Below, one piece after another: positions 38,030 to 53,800 of a DNA stretch of 64,000 bases. The notes below the pieces were generated by a model. The model was not told the DNA's origin, ran no database searches, and was given only the letters and a program-made list of their open reading frames with translations. A program made the position numbers and the translations under genes. Numbering within the stretch: position 1 is the stretch's first letter; every line of letters starts with the position of its first letter. The DNA is taken from positions 153,539 to 217,538 of the forward strand of contig NW_008709640.1 in assembly GCF_000327385.1 (NCBI RefSeq), in the 5' to 3' direction. The DNA comes from Lottia gigantea. Its lineage: Eukaryota > Mollusca > Gastropoda > Lottiidae.

Positions 38030-38287
38030 ATGGCCGACAACCTCGATTTAAACTTAATTTGCATAGGATTCGATCAATGGGTCTTTCATTTGAAACATAA
38101 ATCTGAGCGTGTGTCTGGGAGTAAAAGAATTCAACAGGTGCCCGTTACACCACTGCTACTTTGTCGTCTCGACCAAAAGTCATATCGGCCCACTGAGGTA
38201 GACACTTCTGCCTATCTTAGAATCTATTCCTCGATGTCCTTGAACGACTGTTTAAAATATAGGTCGATAAATGGAATAAGCTTCTAG
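38030..38287 (+). CDS. Possible small gene or first exon, 85 aa, unknown
   Basis: The frame opens at ATGGCCGAC in a YY1-like context and runs 85 codons (MADNLDLNLICIGFDQWVFH...). It is less AT-rich than its surroundings and looks more protein-like than chance frames. A donor-like GAG|GTAGAC at 38200 would end the frame at codon 57 if this is a first exon. The next gene (SQOR, on the other strand) ends only 430 bp further on, so later exons would have to overlap it. No family recognised. Confidence 0.3.
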   Translation: MADNLDLNLICIGFDQWVFHLKHKSERVSGSKRIQQVPVTPLLLCRLDQKSYRPTEVDTSAYLRIYSSMSLNDCLKYRSINGISF

Positions 38288-38716
38288 TCGTTTTGTGCTA
38301 TGTGCTTTGCAGTTGAACATTGTAAAAGAATAGTCTGATACTGATAAATATTTCTCTCAATCTGTAGCAGTAGGCCTACTTATACTCACTGGATCTTTTT
38401 ATTTTAACCTTTGATTCATCATCACTAATTATATTTGGTGGATGATTTTGATCATGGACAATACATATTGCTTTGAAGTGATTCTATAGAGTAACATAAT
38501 GGCTTAAAAATAGTACCTTTGATGGGTATGTGTCAGTAGAAGATAATAATCTTATGGGTTTGTTTAACATAAGTAAATTTATTGTAACTTTTTTAAGCAA
38601 ATATAACATTTTTTGTAGATACAAAATTATATTTTGCAAAAAGGCAAATATATATGTATGTAGATTACATTAAATATTTTAAAGCATTTCATTTCACTTG
38701 TTTTCTGTTCAAGTAT
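38288..38716. other. SQOR 3' flank
   Basis: AT-rich sequence between the small + frame and the SQOR stop. A TTTATT at 38578 (AATAAA on the minus strand) is a likely SQOR polyadenylation signal. Nothing else seen. Confidence 0.45.
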
Positions 38717-43027
<4,311 letters not shown>

Positions 43028-44865
43028 GTCATCAAATAATTTATCAGGTATTCTGTAGTCTTAACAATTTGAAATACACGATCGAAAGTTTGAAAGACAC
43101 TATCACTATCGGAAGTAGTGATAGATTGACCGGTTTCAACCAAGAAAAAATATTGACGTCCTTGGCACGTGTGTCGAATAACATATATTGTGATTGGTTA
43201 AATCAATATTGACATTATAATGTCAAGGTCGTAAGTGTCAGAAAACGTAAGGCTAAATAATCGAGACAAATCTGCCAAAACGGACATTAGTCAAATAGTC
43301 CATAGACACCAAAAGACTACCGACCATCTAGTTATATAACACATCTATGAAAACAACTAAGATAATATACATTACTGTTGGAGGTTTCAGTAAAGCTTAA
43401 AGGGATAGTACGTCTTAGAATACGTCCTGTGGCTAATATTTGTGTTTAATAGACCATTGGTTAAATAAGTATGCATCCCACAATTTATCAAGTTTGAAAA
43501 AGCGACAATAAAACTATAATCAGAATTTTTTTTAAAAGTGAGCAAGCGATGAATCCGTTTAGTTTGAGAAAAATAGAGTCTTGGTAATCAACGCTAAAAC
43601 AGGATACAATCATCTTCCGGTGTATACAAACAAACTTTGCCAATGATTAATATCTGTTGAAAATTGTGTCAGTGGTGGAGCATTCATTCTAAATTATATG
43701 AGTCGCGTAATCGCCCACGAGGCATTAAAATATGACAATGTCGACGAGGTCAATTCAAGAGTAGAGGTCAAGGACGTTGGAAACCCCACTTGAGAGTTAC
43801 TTCCCCTAGGCTCGCGATTTGGAAATCGCTTAATGGATGTATTAAGCGTTTTATAATTAATTACTTGATTTTGTGGATATATCGGACTTCACCAAAGCCT
43901 GAGTTTTGCATTCCGTGGACAGGTCATTGCTTTGAGTTTTGAGATGATATGAAAACTTGTCAGTAAGTTTTAGCAGATAATATATACATGTATATAGAAG
44001 GAATTAAGCCTAGGTAAAACAGTACATTTAGACCTAGGCCTAATTTTGGCGCCAAAACAACATGATGAAAAATAATAATGGACTCTGGCCATTCCCTGCT
44101 AGCCTACTTGTATATGCCGCCATATTGTATTTAGCCTACATCATGTACGCCTAGACCCTAGAATTATATATAGAATAACTATTTATAAGTCTATGGCCTA
44201 GATCTACTACATCTCAGACCGTGTTGTAGAAAAACGGCTGACAAATCCAAATACCTTTACAACCACATTTTGGCTAAGACTTTTGGGTTGTGAGTAGCCT
44301 AGTGACTGATCAATCTGTGCTAGCGGTCGATTAGCCCTATTATTAGTATTATACAAGCTGTTAATCCAATCAACAATTATAAGCTTATTGTTATAATCAA
44401 TATTGATATACGTTATTTAACTATTTTTGGTTATATTTTGTACAATAGGGACTAATTGTGGCAATTAATGAAGCTAAACCGGTTCTTGGTGACTTTTTCA
44501 TGGCCTAGACCCATCGATAGGGCCTATATAGGTTTGATGGACTTAAGTTGACGAATAAAAAGTAATCTACATGGTCAAGGATGACTGCTTAATTTACATT
44601 GTTAATCAGGTAAACTAGCTAACATGGACATATTGTCTTGCCTATTTATAAACCTGAAACGGGTCAACCTTGCAATAATTCGTAACTGAGAGACTATATT
44701 AGTGCGCTTGCCTTGCTGGCGAAAGCTTCAGCTTTTCTGAGAGTTGATATTGCATTACAGGCTACCAGTATACGAATTCAGAATTATTATGTATTTTATT
44801 TAAGTTCAAGGAATTACTAACGGTCCTTACAGGGCTTTCCTTAATTGCTACAAGTTCGTGTCACG
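43028..44865. other. Intergenic region upstream of SQOR
   Basis: It should contain the SQOR promoter, read on the minus strand, in its first few hundred bases. Two near-perfect palindromes stand out: GCGATTTGGAAATCGC (43814-43829) and the E2F-like dyad at 44044-44057. Several CCTAGG/TAGGCCTA motifs occur near 44010-44042. No exons recognised. Confidence 0.45.
44044..44057. promoter_or_regulatory. Perfect E2F-type palindrome
   Basis: TTTTGGCGCCAAAA is an exact 14-bp dyad containing two overlapping E2F half sites (TTTGGCGC). It stands out against the AT-rich surroundings. It lies about 1.0 kb upstream of the SQOR start on one side and 0.8 kb before the oxidase pseudogene on the other, so its target is unclear. 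Confidence 0.4.
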
Positions 44866-46266
44866 ATGGATGTTTTGTTAGATGTCGGAGCTACGATACA
44901 ACATGCTGGCCTTGCCAGTCAGAACTTTCCACCTTTTCCAGCTCACTCACTGGCAATGTATACTCCTCTACCCTGTCCCATCGCCATCAAGATGATCAAT
45001 CCCCGAGTCGAACGATCGCCCGGAATGATAATAAATGTTGCTAACCTGGAAGATGTACAGAAATGTGTGAAGTTTGCTAATGATCACAACTTGTGATAAG
45101 TATGTATTTAAGGTTGACGGAGTTAATAAGGTTGTTCTTGGAGGAAGCGACCCAGGTTTTGGAATAGGCGGCTATACTCAAGGTGGTGGTCACGGTCCAC
45201 TCTCCAGATCTCTAGGATTGGCTGTTGATAGTTTACTGGAGATAGACCCTGTGACTGCTGCATGTGAACACTGAACTGTCAACGAAGATGGAATCGTTAT
45301 TCACTTTGATAACGGCAGCTCTACTACCAGCGATGACACTGATCTGTTTTGGGCCATTAAAGGTGGCGGAGGAGGCAGCTTTGGAGTCATTGTTTCCTTT
45401 ACGTTTAGGTTGCACTCCACTACCCGGTATCACATATGCTTATATTTTATATCCGCTTTGGAGACAATACTCTAGATCCAGGACAAAAAATCATCAAATC
45501 CTTCTTCAAGCAATCTAAAACTATGGACAATAAATGGGGTGGATATATGTTATTTAACAATGCACCTGCATATTTAGGATGAACTATTGATTTCGGATGG
45601 TTAACATTTGTTTTGATTCATTATAGTGTCAGAACAACCCAGGTAGACGATCAAATAGAAACATTAATATCTACAATCAAAGTAGATTCAGGCGTTGACC
45701 CTACCGCGACTTCAGTGCGCGAAAATGCAACCTTTTGGGGTTATGAAAGTGGTGTCAAAACAGACAACAACGCCATTAGAATGAATCTTTATTTAATGAA
45801 TGTATTAATAGATGATGATACGGATTATGATGCATTTACAGATCTTCTAACAAAACATTCGGGATCTCATCCCATCTCATCTCATCTTAGGCGCCATGAG
45901 AACCTCTACCACTCAGACATCTATCTCTCCATATTTAAAACGGCACTACATTCTGAGAGTTGTTATTTGGGATGGGACAAAGCCAAGGTTCAACTCACGG
46001 AATCTGTGCCTAAAACTGGCGGGCATTTCGGAAACGATATGTTAAAATATGGCAAAGCAGTCTATTTCGAACCCACTGAATGCCTGCCTGGATGGAAGAA
46101 TGGTTTCTGGGGTGAAGAAAACTATGCTCGGCTCCTAGCCGTTAAAAAGAAGTATGATCCTAGAAATTTGTTCGTGTGTTTTCATTGTGTTGGTTGTGGC
46201 CGTAATGAAGAAAAACAACACCTAAAATATCGTGTCCAGAATTCCTATCTGAGCCTTGTACATTGA
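44866..46266 (+). pseudogene. Berberine-bridge / FAD-linked oxidase pseudogene, intronless
   Basis: Family features occur in the correct order: INPRVERSPGMIINVANLED (FAD-binding N-domain), GIGGYTQGGGHGPLSRSLGL, DLFWAIKGGGGGSFGVIVSF, and the C-terminal berberine-bridge segment WKNGFWGEENYARLLAVKKK, YDPRNLF. About 50-60 residues of the FAD domain after FANDHNL are missing. These include the GH.Y.G.S motif with the flavin-linking histidine. The usual flavin-linking cysteine context reads GGSDPGFG. Stop codons interrupt at about 45272 (after TAACEH) and 45580 (after AYLG), and the frame shifts at least twice (near 45095 and around 45450). No introns interrupt it, although every other gene here is finely split. 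That suggests a retrocopy or an originally intronless gene. The 217-residue tail is still open. Functional enzymes of this family oxidise diverse small molecules in secretory compartments. Confidence 0.85.
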
Positions 46267-47812
46267 GTGTTGGCAATGACCTCCAGCCGATCGTATTAGT
46301 TGCTCTGATTTCATTGTGCATTGCACAACTTTTTCATAGTTAAATGAATACAAAAAAGTTTCAACTACTTATAAGCATAAGATTTTCCAAAACAAAATTT
46401 TGCTTCAGTTTAGCGTTGAAACAAAGACCTTTATGAAAGAATTCCTAACATTTTGTAGTTCTTAATTAAACCGTTTGTTATTGCACCTGGATGCTTTTCT
46501 AATCCTGGTGCAATTTGATTTGACTTCCAAGCTCAAATTCAATTACACACAGCTATTTTATTTATAACTATATAACATTACGTTGGAATGTGATATGCCT
46601 CGAAACTATAATGGTTATTTGAAATGAATATAATATACAATGAATTTGAGCTGACTTTAAATTTGTCGATGTGTTGACGACTATTATACCCAAAATTATT
46701 TTTGAATTCGCGACGTCTGTCAATAGTATATGTATCGTGGCTTGTATTTTTGATTAAAGGGACACTCCATCCAATTCATCAGCTGGAGTCAGTTTATGGG
46801 ACATAATTTCTCCAGCTATGTTTAACTGAAGACAAAATACCCAGAATCTCCTTGTCATAATGTAGTGGCGGCATCAGCCTCCCAAGACTGGGGGTACAAA
46901 TAAGGGGCAGACTAAATGGGGGAACAACCGCCGATGATGCAAAATGCGACAGCTCTGTGGGAGCACGTAACCAAGAGCTTCTAACTGAGCATCTGAAAGA
47001 TTAACTGAGTAACGAAAGGTTTCCAAGAAAAAAGTCACCGGAGACCTCGCCAGTATGCACCAGAGTCATCAAAACTACTGCCTCCGCTGGAAGGATATAA
47101 CAATGAACCTGTTGATATGCTTATTCATTTATTTTAAAATAATCTAAATAGAATACTTTTAACATAATTTTTCTCGGGGTTACTTTTCCCCAGAAACAAG
47201 ATTATACGTGGTCATGGTTTGCAGTTCAATAATTCAAATCCTTGCAATCGGTCAACCTACCGAAATTGGTCAAATGTAGTTCAGAAAATATATGTTAACA
47301 AAATGTACCTGGAAAGTAGTGACCGATCATATATCATTAGTCATGTTGCTTTATCAACGGTGTACGCCGTTTATCACATCTAACGTCACAGACCCTTGAT
47401 AAAATAACATGGATTATAGCATCAAATTCAAAATTCACAAACATAAAATAATAATATAATGTCAAGTTCGGGTGTTCAATTCTTCGAGAGAATTGATGGC
47501 AATTTCCACATTTATTTTTTCTCCTTATTGAAAGACAATTATCTTGAAAGTTTTCACGTTAAGGTGTCAACGCACCAGTCGGCGAAATCAAATCAAAAGT
47601 ACTGATATTTACGTGTACACGTCTATGATATTTACACAGATAACTCAGTTCTCAAACTGAATTGGATTTAGTCAAAGAAATTCTTAAGGTATAAAAAGTA
47701 GAAAATAAACATATAGCAGACCTATAGATTTCCTATTGTATAGATGTAATAATGAAAAACTCGAAAATGAAAGACGAGGGGGTGATCAAATGTAAATCGT
47801 GCTATCCGTAGT
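46267..47812. other. Intergenic region before the giant gene
   Basis: Mostly AT-rich. 46755-47100 is noticeably less AT-rich (GGGACACTCCATCC, CCGGAGACCTCGCC) and may be a degraded dispersed repeat, but I found neither a coding frame nor pol III boxes. A TTTATT at 47512 is a candidate polyadenylation signal for the giant gene on the minus strand. Confidence 0.4.
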
Positions 47813-50800
47813 TTAATGGCTTGGTTTGCTGTCAACAACAACTATATTTCGTCTTCGTCGAGATCGGGATCTTGATCTTGAAGATGTTCTACTTCTGCTT
47901 TTACGAGTTTTAAGAGGAACATCCAAAGAACTTTTTTCATGGGTCGTTTTCCTAGATGACTCTCTATTTCCCGACTTTTCCCTTTTTGGTTTTACATCAG
48001 GTATGAATAGAGTATCACTTTCAGGACTCGTTACTGTCAATTCAGGCGCACCGAGACTATAAAAGGACTTTGCATCTGATCGAGAAGAAGAAGCATGTCG
48101 ATCAGAATCAGATTCAGTTGCTGACTCGTTTGCTTTTACATCTGTAGTTTTGGTTTTGGTTACCGATTTGCTTGTCATCGAAGCTGTTTCTACAACAGAA
48201 ACTGAACCTGGTGATGACGCCATTGTCTGTTCAGTAACGATTTCTGATTGGGTAGCTTCCACTGACTTGCTCTTCTTCTTTCTCTTTTTACGTTTTTTGG
48301 TTTCAAGAGATTGTAGTGTTTCACTCAGTTCCTTTTCTAATTCTACTCCGAGCTTAAATGTACCAACTTTCTTCTCGAGTGAGGGAGATCGTGACTTCTT
48401 ATGTGATGTACAAACCGGTAAATTAAGGGGAGGAGCCAGGGGAGCATTTTCTGGTGAACCCATTACTCCTGTAACGTCTTCTGAAGCATTCTTATTTTTC
48501 TTCTTTTTCTTTTTCTTTGAGATCTGTTTTTCACTGGGATCATAGGAAATGACAGACGATTTGATCTGTAAATCTCTTCGCCTTTCTTCAGAAAATGTTT
48601 TCTCAAATTTAAGCTTTTCCGAATCACATTCTGAGGCTGTGTCTGTTGAATCACTGTAAAGGGCACCAAAGGGATTTCTTAGGGAGATGATGCTGGTTTC
48701 ACTCTTTGTTCCCTCATCATCTGTTTTAACAGATCCTTCTAGATTCTCATCAAATACCTCTTCGTCAGGAACATAATCGCCTTCCAGTACAACAGATGCC
48801 ATATCGACTTGCCATTCCGGATTATCAGCTACACCAGAAAGGGCAGCAGACATTGTTCTCTGATAAAGTGACGGAAGTCTTACTTTAGGTACAGGTGGTG
48901 AAGACTGTGCACTTTCCTGAACTGCTGATGATACAGCCTTTTCTTCTCTTTCAACACCACTATCAACGTTTTTCTGGAGTTGCCTTTCTTCCTCTTGTAA
49001 TTCTGTTTGATTTTCTGTATCTGCTACTTTATCCAACACAGAATCAGTCACAACCCAGTCCTCATCAATGTGGGAATCATCTTTAAAGTCATCATCTGTA
49101 TCATTTACATTTACCATTTCATATTCAGCATCTAAATCTGAATCAGACTCTGAATCAGATTCAGTTTGGTCAGAATGATCAGACTCTTTAGAAGTTAACA
49201 AGCCAAATTGTTGAGCTAATTTGGAAAGACGTTCTTCTTCTGTGGGGCCATCAGCAGTACCACTCTCTTGGTGTAAATTCAACTCGCCTACAAGATGATC
49301 CAAATCCATTTTTTCTTGGTTTGTTACTTCAGATACAAAATCTTGCTGCGATTCATAGGAAACGCCCACATTTATTTGTTTGTCCTCTTGAACACATTCT
49401 GGACTAGAATCCTCACCAGAATCATCTAAGAAGGAAGAAAATTGTTTCTGCAACTCTTCTTCCTCAGGCATAGCATCATCTTCTAACGTTTGGTAATAGC
49501 CAGTTTCCGCTTCTGATAAGAAACCCCAGCCGTGTATTGCTTCATCCCTTGGTGTACTTGCTGTAATGACTATGTCAGGAACATTGCTGCTGACGTTGGA
49601 AGATTTCAATATTGTTCTGGTAGATGTTATTTCCATACGCCCTGAGCTTGCATGTTCATCAGAATATTCTGCCCAAGCTTCTGCAGCCTCAAAGTCAGCA
49701 TCATCTTCATCACTAAAATACGACCTGGCTGCTGATTCATCGTCTATTGATGTACAAAATACTTGTGGTGCCATTATGTCGTCCGATGTGAATTGCAAAT
49801 CAGACGACCCTGTAAGCTGTCCAAAATCTCTGGCGGTTTCATACATTTCTTGATCAAACACTGAAACGCTTGACTGATGACTTGAATTTGATCCATACTG
49901 TACCGTTGAATAATAAATACTTTCATCTACTTTGATGCCTTCGCCTTTTTCACTTCGGATTTCAAATTTTGTATTTCTGCCATGGGTTCTCCGATCTGTT
50001 GAATATTCCGTGGCAGTAGCAGTCTCTAAAAAATGCTCTTGTTCACTTTCAGAACGAGTATTTATATTCTGAAGGGCTCCAGCGATGTCGGATAATTCAT
50101 AGCTGTGACCAGATTCTTCTTCGTCAGCTGGTTGAGAAGAAACAAGAGTTGATTCATTCAAAATATCTTCTGTTTCCAAAAGAATTCTGCTTACTATATC
50201 TTGGGGTGTTTCTCCTCTAACTTCTCTGGGTTTGGCAGCTTCACTACTTGTGATATTCTCAACTTCATCATCCACAACACCGTACATGACATTTAACAGC
50301 CCTTCGTTTGATGCAGATTTAAAATCGACTGCACGCATTTCTGGCCGAGATGAACATTCTGTATCAACAGGCATATCTGTCTTCTGTTCAATCTTTTCTG
50401 TCTCGTGTAATCTTTCATTGTTCATCTCTTCCTGCTTAAAACATATATCTTGAAAATTCTGTTCTTGCTCCCCAGAGACTAAGCTAATTTGTTCTAGCTG
50501 TTGAGTTGATTCCAATTTCTCATCTGATATTTCATCCTTTGCCTGTAAATTTACGTCATCAGTAACGTAATCTGATTTCACTGACTGGTTTGATGTGACA
50601 AGTTCTTGTTCACTATCGTGTTTAACTGGTTCATTTGATGTGACAAGCTGTAGATCTGTATCTTGTTGAACTGGTTCATCTGATGTGACAAGCTGAAGTT
50701 CTGTATCCGTTTGAACTGGTTCATCTGATGTGACAAGCTGAAGTTCTTTATCTTGTTGAATTGTTTCAACTGATGTGACAAGCTGTAGATCTGTATCCTT

Positions 50801-53800
50801 TTGAACTGGTTCATCTGATGTGACAAGCTGAAGTTCTTTATCTTGTTGGACTGGTTCATCTGATGTGACAAGCTGAAGTTCTTTATCTTGTTGGACTGCT
50901 TCATCTGATGTGACAAGCCGTAGATCTGTATCCTTTTGAACTGGTTCATCTGATGTGACAAGCTGTAGATCTGTATCTTGTTGAACTGCTTCATCTGATG
51001 TCACAAGCTGTAGATCTGTATCCTTTTGAACTGGTTTATCTAATGTGAAAAGTTGTAGATGTTTATCTTGTTGAACTGGTTCATCTGATGTGACAAGCTG
51101 TAGATCTGTATCCTTTTGAACAGGTTCATCTGATGTGATAAGCTGTAGATCTATATCCTTTTGAACTGGTTCATCTGATGTGACAAGCTGAAGTTCTGTA
51201 TCTTGTTGAACTGGTTCATCTGATGTGACAAGCTGAAGTTCTTTATCTTGTTGAACTGGTTCATTTGATGTGATCAGCTGTAGATCTGTATCCTTTTGAA
51301 CTGGTACATTTGATGTGACAAGCTGAAGTTCTTTATCTTGTTGAACTGCTTCATCTGATATGGCAAGCTGTAGATCTGTATCCTTTTGAACTGCCTCATC
51401 TGATGTGACAAGATGTAGATCTGTATTTTGTTGGACTGCTTCATCTGATGTGACAAGCTGTAGATCTGTATCCTTTTGAACTGCCTCATCTGATGTGACA
51501 AGATGTAGATCTGTATTTTGTTGGACTGCTTCATCTGATATGACAAGCTGTAGATCTGTATCCTTTTGAACTGGTTCATCTGATGTGACAAGTTGTAGAT
51601 CTGTATCTTGTTGGACTGCTTCATCTGATGTGACAAGCTGTAGATCTGTATCTTGTTGGACTGCTTCATCTGATGTGACAAGCTGTAGATCTGTATCCTT
51701 TTGAACTGGTTCATCTGATGTGACAAGCTGAAGTTCTTTATTTTTTTTAAGTGCTTCATCTGATGTGACGAGCTGAAGTTCTTTATCTTGTTGAAGTGCT
51801 TCATCTGATGTGACAAGCTGTAGATATGTATCCTTTTGAACTGCTTCATCTGATGTGACAAGCTGAAGTTCTGGTTCATCTGATGTGAAAAGTTGTAGTT
51901 CTTTATCTTGTTGAACTGGTTCATCTGATGTGACAAGCTGAAGTTCTTTATCTTGTTGAAGTGGTTCATCTGATGTGACAAGCTGAAATTCTTTCTCTTG
52001 TTGAAGTGGTTCATCTGATGTGACAAGCCGTAGATCTGTATCCTTTTGAACTGGTTTATCTGATGTGAAAAGTTGTACATCTGTATCTTGTTGGGCTGCT
52101 TCATCTGATGTGACAAGCTGTAGATCTGTATCTGGTTGAACTGGTTCATTTGATGTGACAAGCTGTAGATCTTTATCTTGTTGAACTTCTTCGTCTGATG
52201 TAACAAACTGTAGGTCTGTATCTTGTTGAAGTGGTTCATCTGATGCGACAAACTGAAGTTCTGTATCCTTTTGAACTGGTTCATCTGATGTGACAAGCTG
52301 AAGTTCTGTATCTTGTTGAACTGCTTCATCTGATGTGACAAGCTGTAGATCTGTATCCTTTTGAACTGCTTCATCTGATGTGATAAGCTGTAGACCTGTA
52401 TCCTTTTGAGCTGGTTCATCTGATGTGACAATCTGAAGGTCTATATCTTGTTGAACTGGTTCATCTGATGTGACAAGCTGAAATTCTTTATCTTGTTGAA
52501 CTGCTTCATCTGATGTGACAAGCCGATGCTCTGTATCATGTTCAACAGGTTTATCAGACTGGACAGATTGCAATTCTCTATCTCGTTGAACTCTTTCATC
52601 TGACGTAGCAAAATGTAGTTCTTTATCTTGCTGACCTGGTTTATCTGATGTAAAAAGTTGCTGTTTTGTATCTTGTTTAACTGAATGAACTGATGTGTCA
52701 AGGTGTCGTTCTGTATCTTGTTGATCTGGTGCATCTGATGCGACAAGTTGCGACTCTCTGTCTTGTTCATCTGGTGCATTTGATGCAATAAGTTGTAACT
52801 CTGTATTTGGATGATCAATTAAAGAATCTTGATGTTCGATGTCTTGAGATGTGGTACATGTATCTTGTAGATTTACTTCCCTGGATTCTTTTTTTTCATT
52901 CAGAATGTCAGTGTGGTTCACAAACATTTCAAATCTGTCTATAGCCTTTTCAACTTCACTTGAATTTTCTTCCTCCTTTAATTCTAGATTTGATTCCCTC
53001 GAGATTTGATGATTTTCATTAAATAGAAGAGAAGTTGGGCTAGTAATTTCCTTAGAAAATTCAGATTTATAAATTCTTTTTGGATCTTTGTATCCATATA
53101 AATCTCGTCTATTACTCCAAGGAACTCTGTCAAATGATGGTTGCTCACCATCATATTCTGTATCACCTGTGGTACTATCTATCTTTCTATCACCACATTC
53201 TGATTCAGTGTCTATACCAAATACACTATCATCCATATCAGAAGGAGCAATACTAATACTACATTCATCAGTTGATGGGACCTCCACAATTGGCATGTTC
53301 ACAAAAAATGAATGCTCAGCTGTTTCCATTGCTGGAGATTCCTTAAGATCTGTAATCTCAAATATCTCAACATTGTGCGTGGATAAACTTCTGAAGAATT
53401 CCTTTGGTTTAGATTGATCATCTGGAAATGTAAGTACCCCAATAACGATAGGTTCGCAATTTGTCTTGTGTGTAGCTGCACTCATTTCCAATGAAACTTC
53501 AGAAATCTGTCTGCTAAATGTTGGTTTGGGATTGCAACTATCCTCCTCTGATAATACAACAGGCTTATCAAAAGATAAAATGCTCAAATGTTTATCTTCA
53601 TCAAGTTCATATTCAACCTCTGGTTCTTCATCAGCAATTGCCATTGAGAACTCTGATTTCTCAATAGGTTTTGAATCGAAAAATTCAATATGTGATGCTG
53701 GGGATGGTGATTCTATAATGTAAGGTATATTTCCATCCATGTCAATAGATTCTTGATGAGGTTCTGTATTTTGCTTGAAAACCTGTTGTTCTGTATGTTG

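Noticed and set aside
45095-45112. A tiny intron (GTATGT...TTTAAG) that would remove the first frame break in the oxidase copy
   Set aside because: It would be only about 16 bp long, too short for splicing, and the missing FAD-domain segment is not restored. The copy is a pseudogene.
47826-50453. Several + strand frames of 60-130 codons opposite the giant exon's 3' end
   Set aside because: Antisense shadows of a low-complexity acidic or Ser/Lys-rich coding exon.
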